From Orobanche coerulescens (Eukaryota; Streptophyta; Magnoliopsida; Lamiales; Orobanchaceae): a stretch of 64,000 bases of DNA. The position numbers and the translations under genes were made by a program. This document shows, piece after piece, positions 45,073 through 55,400 of this stretch (positions within the stretch are counted from its first letter, which is position 1; every line of letters starts with the position of its first letter). The stretch covers positions 206,603,096 to 206,667,095 of the forward strand of contig CM065802.1 in assembly GCA_033398695.1 (NCBI GenBank). Direction: 5' to 3'. The notes under the pieces were generated by a model that was given only the letters and a program-made list of their open reading frames with translations, had not been told where the DNA came from and ran no database searches.

Positions 45073-45658
45073 AAATCGTTTACGTCTCGAAACAAAAACA
45101 AACTATCGGTTGGATCCCCAAAAATTAATTTTGATATATTACAAAGGGGGAGATAATAATTTCAGGGGGAGTATATTTTTTTGAAAACGGGTATAAACTC
45201 CATCCTACTCATGCATTTATTTATCATAAATTGGTACCGTGCATATTTTGTATTTTGGTATCATTAAATGAAATTGCTATTTTTTTTACTTTTTGATGAA
45301 AACAAAAAGGGGGAGAAGGAGATAAAGGAGTAAAATGGGATTAACCGTGAAAGAAGGAGAAAATCGAAGAAAAAGAAAGCATTCAAAAAGGGGGAGAAAT
45401 GAAGGAGTCGAAAAATGAATAGGAGAAGTCGAAAATGACAGAAAGAGAAAAATGAGGAGACGTCGAAAAGATGATGAAATTCTGAAAATGAGGAAAGGAG
45501 AAAAAAAAAAGAAAGAGTCGAAAAAGAAATGGGAGAAGAAACTAACGAAACGGACAAAGTCGAAAACTATGGTCTGTACACATATACATATATTTGTATT
45601 TTTGCAGGTAAATCCCATTGACGAAGGGTTGTTTTGTAATCATCAAAAAGGGGGAGAT
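45073..45658 (+). other. Element F 3' interior, purine-rich, no gene
   Basis: Repeated GGGGGAGA and GAAAAAGAAAG tracts, ending in the polypurine tract CAAAAAGGGGGAGAT directly before the LTR. Extra AAAGGGGGAGA-like tracts occur near 45148, 45310 and 45390. The missing pol would normally lie between gag and here. Confidence 0.7.
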
Positions 45659-46701
45659 TGTTGGAACATTTTGTTCCATACATAAATTAAAAGTGTTTTG
45701 ATGATTAAAGTCGATAAACAAAACAAAACAACGAAGAGGCGAAGCCAAGAATCGAAGAAAACGAAGACTCAAAATGGTGTTCTGTGCAAGCTTAACGTAC
45801 GTAACGAAGCCTGCTTACCGTACGTAACATTGCAAGGGTAACATACCTAAACATAAGTGTATAACGTACATAACATATGTTCAAACCAAGTGAACGTTGG
45901 AGGAGTCAAAGTTAGAAAAGCATGCAACGGACATATGACGTCAGCAATGACATAAGCCTTAACGTACGTAATGGATGGTATGTTAACGTGCGTAACCAAA
46001 ATGACAAAACTACCTTGACTGATTTGTGAAGAGGCTTACGTACGTAACCTATCAAGGTTAACGTACGTAATCAAGCTTACGTACGTAATGTGGAGGAGAT
46101 AACGTACGTAATGATGGTTCTGGCAGCTAACGGCTAGTTTGATGATGGAGCCTATAAATACCATTCTATGGTATTGTTTCAAGTACAACAACTTCAAGCA
46201 TACGAGATAATCATCTGATATTCATATTGATATTAATTTTGTTGTGATATTTAGCTTACATTGAGTGATTGAGTGTTATATACAAAATCATACACGAGTG
46301 GTAAAAGAAAAGATACGATTTGATTCGGTGTTATTAGGATCAAGGAGCCGGCATTATTAGAATCGTAGTCAATGTCTTCGTGAGGTTTATCTAGTACCGA
46401 TAGAAAGCTAGAGAGGTTGATTCCTTGTCCTACGAAAAGGAAAACGGTTTAACTTGGACCGACACAAAGACAAGTACGAGTGGTTTATCACGGACCAATA
46501 GAAGACGTGATTGTAACGGTTATCCCTCGACCGATAGAAGATAGGTGCAGAGGTTTTTATCTTGAACCTATAGAAAAAGATACCGGTAGAGGACGTATGC
46601 TCATTTATAGCCGAACCTCTATAAATCCGTGCGTCATTTAATTTCCGCATTTTATTTTACGCTTCCGCAACACGATGCAATATCCGATCTTGTACCTAAC
46701 A
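45659..46701 (+). repeat. Element F 3' LTR
   Basis: TGTTGGAACATT...CCTAACA, 1043 bp, matching the 5' LTR with scattered substitutions including several inside the palindromes. Confidence 0.92.
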
Positions 46702-48178
46702 TAGTGTGTACCAATTCCAATACATTTTGTGCACGATTTACTTTGCTTTGGAAAGCCCTTTTAGACATTTTCCCTTCCAGACAGGATTCGCATATTGGAA
46801 ATGACTCAACTTGGAGTGAATCCAATGGGCCATCACTTACCAATCTTTGAATCCTTCTAAGGTTAATATGACCCAATCGTAAATGCCACAAATATGTTTG
46901 ATTTATGATCGAAGGTTATTTTATTTTATTAGGATTAGTCAAAGAATTAAGCGATTTATAATTATACAAGGGAGTTGGTGCAGCATTAATGATATAAAGT
47001 CCTTCATTATAAGTACTCTCGCAAACATATTCACCATTTCTTTTAATAATTGCATTATCTCCAAAAGAAACTGAATATCCATCACAACGCAATTTAGAAA
47101 CTGAAATTAAAGTCATTCTAAAATCAGGTACTAATAATACATTATTTAGGACTAGAATCCTATCATTAACTTTTAACTGCACGACTCCCACTCCAACAGC
47201 CTTCAGCCTGGAATAGTCGCCGCAGCTAATAGTAATCTCATCCGCACTAAGTACTTTGGTTACTTGGAACCCCTGCGAGTAATAACAAACATGATCAGTG
47301 GAGCCCGAATCTACTATCCACGAAGTGATAGAACAGGCAGCCAAATATGTTTTGACTACTAGTGCATGAGACGTACCTTTCTTAGGGCAGTCACTCTTGA
47401 AATGCCCCCTTCAGACCGCACTTATAGCATTTGCCCTTCGGCTTTTTTTTGCCTCGGACTGAGGAGCCTTGCCCTTATCTTTGAAGGTTGCCACTTGCTT
47501 CTGGCCAACCTGCTTTTTCTTTTTTCCCCATTTGGGTTTTGAAGAAGTAACACCGGTTGCCGCAAGAATTTGATGATAACCTTGTTTGAAGAGACCTTCA
47601 GCAGATTGAAGCTCTGTCAGAAGTTCCGCTAAAGTATATGTCATACGGTTCATATTGTAATTAAGGAGGAACTGCTCAAAACTTCTTGGCAAGCTGCCCA
47701 AGATAATATCGGCCTACGACTCCGCATCGATAGTAGCCCACAGTATGCTCAGTTCATTCAAATGAGACATCATTTTTAGAACATGATCCCTTACCGGTGT
47801 CCCTTCAGACATTTGGGTTTTCATCAACACCCTCATTGCATTTTGCCTAGCCGACGGGTTCTGATGACCAAACATCTCGATGAGATTTTTCATCATCTCC
47901 GCGGCTGAGCCCATCGTCTGATGCTGATGCTGCAATACATTTGTCAGTGAAGCCAAAATGTAACAGCGAGCCATCTCATCAGACTTCTTCCATTTTCGGA
48001 ATTCAATCAACTCATCAGGAGTAGCATCCGGTTCTGGTTCCAGAGGGCTCTCCTCAGTTAACACACATTTATGCCCCTCAGCGGTCAAGACTATGTCAAG
48101 ATTTCTTTTTCAGTCAGCAAAGTTAGTGCCATCAAGTTTATTTTGTTTGAGAATAACATCTAGTGGATTGAAAGACAT
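46702..48178 (-). pseudogene. Element E gag, protease and integrase N-part, broken
   Basis: Minus strand from ATG at 48178 (MSFNPLDVILKQNKLDGTNF), a copia Gag start. TGA replaces Trp at codon 23, TAG interrupts near 47711, and the nucleocapsid knuckle (CYKCGLKGHFK, 47387-47429) is readable only in another frame between two shifts. Protease reads SWIVDSGSTDHVC near 47290-47330. The pre-integrase segment WHLRLGHI and the zinc-binding CESCLEGKM follow, then the frame is cut by F at LVHT. Confidence 0.87.
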
Positions 48179-49587
48179 CTGAGAATAAAATTAAAAACAC
48201 TATTCATCACATAATTCGACGCAAAATATATTGAAAAACCTTAAAACACAATATATATGCAGTCAACCAACACCTCGAAAAAACCGCACATGCAAGCCAC
48301 GTTAGTGTGGATGTTTACATATACATTTCTCAAGTGGATTTTAACTTCTTTAATTTTACTATCTAGTCACGATGCATTTTGACAAGTAAAATTAATAGCT
48401 GGTTCCTCTTGGCCATGTATTAAATTAACATAGACTCCGATGGGGAGCTTATTAATTAATACACCTAAGTGAACACCATAATTTAACAAACCTTAGAATA
48501 TTATTTAATGATAATAGTCCTATAGATGGAGAGGTCCTATCATAAAAAATAACATTCATCTTTTTGTTATCTAATTGAAGTTTAAAAGTAGTGAGATAAT
48601 AATCAGCACATCCTATGTGGAGGAAGACTCTAATATCAACGCGCATGCTAATTATTTCACAATTTAAAATAATTATGGTGGCCAACTTTATTTTGAAAAA
48701 TCAATTATAAAAATCACTTAGTTATTTTGAAAAAAATAAGATTTTTAATTTTCTAGTCCCATCATGCAAGAAACATATCACACATACATCTATACATGTC
48801 ATACATCAAAACAGTAAAACCAACAAATAATTAAAAATGGATAATTAAATCCAATTATCATGGCTTTTATTCCTCGTTTTGAATAACGAGAAAATCCTTG
48901 GCTCTTTTGCTCCCACTGCTTCAAGCATCTCGTCACCTCCTGCACAAGAAAATTTCTTCCATACAAAATTAATTGCACAAGAAATTTCCAAATTAAAATT
49001 ATTGTGCTCCAACGGACGCAATGAACGGCGGATAAACGAATAGGACCATACACCGAAGGAACCTGCCCGGACAAACCCAACCCGCTACCTGACCCGACCC
49101 GCGGCCCGGCAGCCTACCCTCGGCTGATCCGACCTGCGACAGGATAGACCCGCGGCTCTTCGATTCCGGCGGTCGGCCGAGTGTCCTTGTCGTCGTCTAG
49201 GACTCCCTTTTCGTTTAGGATTCCTCTTGCGCCTTGGACTCCTTTTCCTTTTGTACTTTGTGTATTCTAATACGATTACAGTTTTACATGAAATAAAATA
49301 CATCGAATTTAGAACAAAAATTACAAGGAAACATAAAATCCTTTTCTACCCATGGATTTTCTCATGGAAAAAACTTATACATGCCTCAAAACCGGGCCAA
49401 ATTACCAAAAACGCGTAAATAAATAAAAATATCACATAGCCACGATAATTGGACCATATTTACCTACAAGATAATTTCTAGCAAAATATTCCAAACATCT
49501 TACCATATGAATATATTAATTTGCTAGCAAATTAATCACAAAATTAATTAAATTGAACAAAACCTAAAGACCGACTTCGATACCAAT
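48179..49587 (-). other. Element E 5' leader
   Basis: Untranslated leader between the 5' LTR and gag. It contains the PBS (49571-49586), a GC-rich stretch near 49070-49200 unlike the AT-rich remainder (possible small insertion), and no convincing gene. Confidence 0.6.
49571..49586 (-). other. Primer-binding site of element E
   Basis: TTGGTATCGAAGTCGG on the minus strand, one base inside the 5' LTR; a degenerate initiator tRNA-Met site. Confidence 0.7.
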
Positions 49588-51070
49588 TGTTAGAATATAA
49601 AATGCAGCGGAAGCGAGATTGATGAATTGAATAGATTTGGTTTTATAAACTAACCAACAAAATTGCGGATCTATTTAGGCTTGGCAATTAATTAATTAAA
49701 TAGACTAATTAACAATTTAAATATACGTATTTATGCGGTAGAATAGGTAATTCATACCTTTGAAGCGAAGTGGTAGAAAAATCCCTTTTGGTCGATTGAA
49801 CTCCTCCTTGTACTCCTCCTTGATCTTCTTGTATTTCTACCTCAAGATCTTATAGAGTATATCCCGCCTATATCCGGATGTCGTGTGGGCAACAATCTAC
49901 CGGACTGCTTGGACTGCAATATGGATCGACCGAAATTTTTCCTAAGAAATACCTTAAGAATTTTCTCTCTCTTTTTCTTGAATATTTGAGTATTTAGAAA
50001 AATATTGTGTTAGCTAAATTGTGGAATCCAAGACACAAGTCAAGATCCACAATTAAACACAAAGTATGAAAAATCAAAATTTCTTGTTCAATAATGGTGA
50101 AAAAAATCGGCCACCCCTTATGTCCTATTTATAGGTGTTTTGGGCTACTCTAGGGACCTTAAAGAGGATAAGGTAAGGACTCCCAATAGATTTCATCTTA
50201 CCAATATTATGACTCTTCCTAATATAATGAATCTATTAATATCAACTTAGTCCACTAAAAGTTGATATTGCACTTCCTACCAAATCCCAAATTACGAAAT
50301 TGGGCTCCTTTTTGAATTAATTATTTTCCGTGTTTAAGATATCACATGTCCATTAATTAATTTAAACTACTGACAGCTTTTAATTAATCAATATATTATA
50401 CATGAGTATACCACTTGACTTTTATTATTATATCGGAAAATTAATTCCACCTACATGGTTTAATATAATAATCCTTTCGAGTGCCTCAAGGGACATGATC
50501 AGCCCGACTGGTCGAGACACGATTTCTAGCTATAATATTAATTATCATATAAATAATAATATTGCCCAAAATATCGAGCATATTGAGTCAATCATTTTGG
50601 ATCTCACCCATGATAAATCAAAGCAATAAATATTAAATATATATAATTAAATATTAATCACTAGAATTAAGAAATAATAATTGTCCGAGTTGTACGTTCT
50701 TCTTATAGTTAGTACAGAAGAATCTATCTCACCTCAATCCTGTTCAACGTATACCGAATACGCTAATATATGCTAATGGTCAAGACCAACCAATCTCAAG
50801 CATATATTACAACCTTTCACATAACGGTCTAATGTTATATAGGTTGTGAACTAATTATTACTATATAAGGGACCGATAATGTGATCTTATGTGTGACTCG
50901 ACACACCATATTATCTACAATATAAAGTAATTTAGACAATATTTGCATAACCATAGCGTGAATAAATATTTAAAACATGTGATAAAATGAATTAAATATT
51001 CTTATAGATAAAGACCGAGAAATTAGGTAGTACAAGTATAAAGTATGCTTTGATGTATACAACCCTAACA
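49588..51070 (-). repeat. Element E 5' LTR
   Basis: Plus-strand ends TGTTAGAATA...CCCTAACA, about 1483 bp, aligning with 38495-39959 throughout. Confidence 0.92.
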
Positions 51071-51274
51071 CATATAAACAAGGATACTGAACACGAGATA
51101 TAAAAGAGGAGACTTACATCCATAGGCCGCACGAAGATGATGGCTGCACCACGATACTAATCACGACCGACATCTCGGATGACGCATCGCGACACGACTC
51201 AATCAGACATAATCCGACAGGACAAGACTTGACAATACCCGACTTGACCCGACAGCCTAGGTTTCCACAATCTA

Positions 51275-51287
51275 AGCTCTGGTACCA
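51275..51287 (-). other. Primer-binding site of element G
   Basis: TGGTACCAGAGCT on the minus strand, four bases after the LTR end at 51292; close to the initiator tRNA-Met site. Confidence 0.75.
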
Positions 51288-51291
51288 TAAA

Positions 51292-52450
51292 TGTAATACC
51301 CCCAGAAATCATCCGTGGATATCACACGCCGTAGACCCTTTTCACAAGGATCTACCACGCTAAACATTACAAAATGTGACAACACAACAAATGCCAACGT
51401 GGCTACATATGAAACAATAGACCGATTTGGTCTTTCATCAATAACATACAACTTATACTCCACATATCCCTGGTTCAAAACTCATACCCACACAGGGGTC
51501 ACAATACAACAACACACCCTTACGAAGGGGAAACACTACAGCGGAAAAGAAAATACAATTCGACCAACAGTACCCAAGTACTGTCCTTCTTGTGATTAGT
51601 ATCATTTGTCTTCCATCATACTTCGTACCGATCCTGTATTTAGCTCCTCAAGAACCTTCACGTACCTGAATGTAATAACAGGCATCCATTCCCCGATTAC
51701 TCGGGGGTTAGCAAACTGGAATTTTACTAGTGCAAGTATAAAGTGCAATTACGAGCCAAACACATCATATTCCAAGAATATAATAATCCTAAATAATCAA
51801 CCAATCAAACACAACTAAAGAGATCCCGAGATATCTCATTTGATCAAAATAATCTGATGCCATGAAAGGCAGTTATAAAGCAAGTAAACAATTTATAAAG
51901 CATTTTATAGATCTCGAGAGTTTTTAGAGGAAAAACATTTAGGATTAAGGAGTCCTTATCTTTTCAAAAATCACTTAGGGTCACAGCCTAAAGGTTTGTT
52001 CAGTCTCGACAACTAGAATATGTTCACGGGTCATGCAATTCGATAACAAAATATTATTCGTACTCATCAAGTAACGAATTCCAGAGGCCCCAACTGACCC
52101 TACCTGGCATCACAAAAATACGGTTCGTACTCATCAAGTAATAAACTCCAGAGGCCCCAACTGACCCTACCTAGCACACACATATACTGTTCGTACTCAT
52201 CAAGTAACGTACTCCAGAGGCCCCGTCGGACCCTACCCGGTACACACATATACTGTTCGTACTCATCAAGTAACGAACTCCAGAGGCCCCGTCAGACCCT
52301 ACCTGGTTCCACAAATCAATTCAACAATTCACAATGCATATCAATAACACTACGTTCACATAACACAAGGAGATAAACTTCTCGAACAACACCAACTAGC
52401 ACTACCTCCTTACAAAGGAGTCAGCAAAGAATACAACACAACATTACGCA
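51292..52450 (-). repeat. Element G 5' LTR, 3' part
   Basis: The plus strand starts TGTAATACCCCC. It contains four GC-rich repeats (52057-52310) and is interrupted by solo LTR H. The continuation is 54520-55400. Confidence 0.75.
52057..52310 (-). repeat. Four-copy 66-bp repeat in the G LTR
   Basis: TTCGTACTCATCAAGTAA followed by CTCCAGAGGCCCC, GACCCTACC and a short AT spacer. Starts at 52057, 52124, 52190 and 52256. The GC-rich half resembles the D and H repeats. Confidence 0.88.
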
Positions 52451-52999
52451 TGTAACACCCCCGAGATATTCAAGGTATATTACAGTGTCGTGGACCCCTA
52501 TATGGGACCCACCAGGCTAGACGTGAGTTACCACAGCAAAAACACACATCATCCAAATGAAAACCAAATAACCCGCCCGGTACAACCGGCGGAATAATCA
52601 ACACCGACAAACGTGAATAACTTCAACGAATACAACACACAATCCGAAGGAAAAGCCTAAGTACTCGTGAGTACAATTTATAAGTTTATAAAGTAGTCAA
52701 CAACCATATCGAAGGGAATAATGAAAATAAAAGGACTCGAATGCACATGTCAACGACCTTGGCCATCATCCTCGTACTGTCCCAGCGCCCGCTCGTCCGG
52801 CTGAACATAAGCGGAAATCCATAACAAGAATTTCCCCAAAACGGGTCCCCAAAGGGGTTAGAAATTATGCTAGTACGAGTAATCAAGGCAAACCATTCGC
52901 TTACACATTTCATAGTACAATGCACCAAATTCATTTCAAAACCAAAGACCAGACATGTCTTTTCCGAAAATAAATAGTCAATCATCAATTTGCCTAGGA

Positions 53000-53222
53000 G
53001 CGGGGTGAAGCCATTGGTCCCACTAGAGGTCTCTAAGGACCCTCCCGAGCTGGCCATATCATAAAACAAATCACGCACAGGCATCGCCTAAGACCAGAGT
53101 GAAGCCACTGATCCCACTCGAGGCCTCTAAGGACCCTCCCGAGCTGGCTAGAGAATCAAACTCGTGAATCCAGAGTGAAGTCATAGATTCCCTCTAGGTC
53201 CCGTCGGACCCTCCCGAGGTGA
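53000..53222 (-). repeat. Three GC-rich repeats in H
   Basis: GTGAAGYCA...GATYCC followed by CTCGAGGCCTCTAAGGACC-like and CTCCCGAG blocks, three times. Same module type as in D and G. Confidence 0.75.
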
Positions 53223-53844
53223 GAAAAGCACATACAATATACATTACCATTTCATGTTAAGCATAAAGGTTTCCAAAAATACTTGCCTTGAATAATTGAC
53301 GACGTAACGAATGGAAAGGAAAATCACCAACGAACGCTAGGAACCGACAACCACGACCCTAACAATTTGAAGAATACAATCACAACCATTTTTAAATGAA
53401 AACGGAATTTAAATACACCCGAAAACCCACCTACGATTCATGTATCTCGTATAAAAACAACAACGAGGGCGGACCACAACCAAACCCTCTCGAATACACA
53501 ACAACTACGAAATATACCATGAATCCATAGGGAAACCAAGAATACCAACAAGATTAATCATATTCATCATGAATTAATCAACAATACAGAACAAATCGGA
53601 CAAAATCTCAAAACCTCCCAATTTTCCCAAAAAATAGGGTTCTAGGAGATTACCTTGGATTAGGATGAAGGATTCGTGTTGGTGTTGTTAATATACACCA
53701 AGAACTCAAAGAATATGATGGTTGACGTGATTGGAAGAATAGATCGCCAATAAATCGCCCAAGATCGCCAAAGCCGCGGGGGAAGGAGGTGAAATGAGAA
53801 ATAGACGCATCTAAGGTCAACTCTCGGGTATTTATAGCCACACG

Positions 53845-54260
53845 GCTTAGCGCACGCTAACGGCTAACGGTTAGCGTGTGCTACCCAGTTATATTACAGT
53901 CCAGAACCTACGGTTCTGGACCGTTAGCGTGCGCTACCACAAGTTAGCGTGCGCTAACAGCGTCTCGGTAGCGTGCGCTATCGGGCCATAGCGTGTGTTA
54001 CCTGGGCACCTGACCGAGTCCAAAAGTGAACTGTCCAGTACTGGACTGTCGCATTAGCGCACGCTACCCGGATACTCAGCGTGCGCTACTTCTCAACAAT
54101 AGCATGCGCTAAAACAAAACTTTAGCGTGCGCTAATCTGTCTGTCTAGAGAGCAGAGACCAGAACCAAACTCACTGACACAGCCAGACTCGACTCGCTAG
54201 CACGCGCTACGAAGCAAAGGTAGCATGCGCTATACAACGATGATATATAGCGCGCGCTAG
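53845..54260 (-). promoter_or_regulatory. TAGCGYRCGCTA palindrome array in H
   Basis: More than a dozen copies of TAGCGTGCGCTA/TAGCGCACGCTA-like sites, in places about 20 bp apart, upstream in sense direction of the TATA box at 53829-53836. Confidence 0.85.
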
Positions 54261-54519
54261 GGATATGATAACGATGGTTCCAAAACACCAAAACACGGAC
54301 GAAACATCAAACGGAAGTTCACAACACTCATGATAACATAGGATGGATCCACAGCAACCCCAAAACGGCGGTTCTGAACAACAATTACGAGAATCGGATG
54401 GCAAAAAATCCAGTATTGACTATTCTCAAAATATCAATGCGGTTACAAGCGAGTCGCTAAAAACGAAAAATACATCAAAAATGAGAGTACTAGGAAAAGA
54501 AAAAAATGCCGATATTACA

Positions 54520-55400
54520 ACGCACTCACCAAATATTTACACATTCTAACATGCAACTCTTAACAAGTGAAAAGTGCTTTTATAACCACACAACATAAAG
54601 TCAATGAAAAGTACAACCACAATACAACGTATCCGAAAAACTCATGAGCGTTCTGAAAGAGAGTCGTTAATGAGATTGTATCAATCATTTAGAAAGTTCA
54701 CGATGAGTACTCAAATAGCACACCTAGTCGATTACCAATTATTACATCTACGAAAGACGAAATATATGGGCAAGATACTTGCCTCGATAGTCGATGCGAA
54801 TCCTCCGAAGAACACGGCTCAACTGGAAAGCCTTGAAAACCTACAACCTCCACGAGAAAATAATGACGACACAATTACTATGCATAAAACGACCAAATAC
54901 GATAGAAACACGTCCAACACCTGAAGGAGACTCATTGATAAATTTAATTGAATGTTAAATGTTCAATAATTCCCAAGAACACTCAAATCGTCAATCGAGT
55001 TAAACAAATCGAAATATGGATATACAATCCATAGAACACGATTAGGTGATGGATGATAACACCAACTAATTCGTCAAAATCGGACTGGAATCAAAATCAA
55101 GAACAAAACCCTAAAAAGTCAATTCTAGGGATTCAAGAACATTACCTTCGATCCGACGTAAAATGATGGATTATGTGATGGTAATCCTTGCTAGGAACTC
55201 AAATACGTTGATGGATGATAAAATCTCGACCAACACTAGCCTCTCAAACCAGTCCCGTCGACCGCAAGAAGAGGAGAAAGAAATGGTGAAAAATGCGAAA
55301 TGAAATCTACTGCCTGCCTATATATAGGACGCAACACAATACGTACGCAATACTGATAGCATACGGAATGGCCCTATGTATGTTACACGCAAATGTTACT
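54520..55400 (-). repeat. Element G 5' LTR, 5' part
   Basis: It resumes after H and includes the GCAAGATACTTGCC block comparable to H and D, a TATATATAGG box (minus strand, near 55319-55328) and the first few ACGTACG-like motifs before element I cuts in at 55401. Confidence 0.65.

Larger units (their letters stand above)
42486..46701 (+). mobile_element. Element F: SIRE/Maximus-like copia element with gag but no pol
   Basis: LTRs at 42486-43528 and 45659-46701 flank an interior of only 2.1 kb with PBS, gag and a purine-rich 3' tract. The flanking 5-mers CAATG and TAGTG match at three of five bases, a decayed duplication, and E's integrase reading resumes on the other side. Protease through RNase H is absent, so F would need enzymes from a relative. 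The polypurine tract AAAAAGGGGGAGA before the 3' LTR is characteristic of SIRE-type elements. Confidence 0.9.
38495..51070 (-). mobile_element. Element E: Ty1/copia retrotransposon with nested element F
   Basis: LTRs at 38495-39959 (3') and 49588-51070 (5') are bounded by the perfect target duplication CATAT (38490-38494 and 51071-51075). On the minus strand the order is LTR, PBS, gag, protease, integrase, RT, RNase H, polypurine tract, LTR, the copia order. Element F sits inside the integrase region at 42486-46701. Stops and frameshifts are scattered through the coding region. The RT and RNase H are of the type common in Tork-like plant copia, but the exact clade was not established. Confidence 0.93.
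52451..54519 (-). repeat. Element H: Tekay-type solo LTR with ACGCA duplication
   Basis: Plus-strand ends TGTAACACCC...GATATTACA, 2069 bp, with perfect 5-bp repeats ACGCA at 52446-52450 and 54520-54524 and no internal sequence. It carries three GC-rich repeats, a TATA box (sense TATAAATA, 53829-53836) and a GCGYRCGC palindrome array. It lies in the LTR of G. Confidence 0.9.
38024..55400 (-). mobile_element. Element G: Tekay-like element shattered by later insertions
   Basis: On the minus strand, G consists of LTR pieces 55400-54520 and 52450-51292, PBS, leader 51271-51071 and (after element E) 38494-38292, and a gag start at 38291 that is cut at 38024 by element D. The pieces join cleanly across E (duplication CATAT) and across H (duplication ACGCA). 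The 5' end of the LTR is cut by element I at 55401 and may continue beyond the window. Nothing of pol remains here. Confidence 0.7.

Noticed and set aside
45264..45618. Phe/Ser-rich minus-strand frames in F
   Set aside because: They are products of the purine-rich tract read in reverse.
52686..53084. 132-codon minus frame as a gene
   Set aside because: It lies inside solo LTR H and overlaps its GC-rich repeats.
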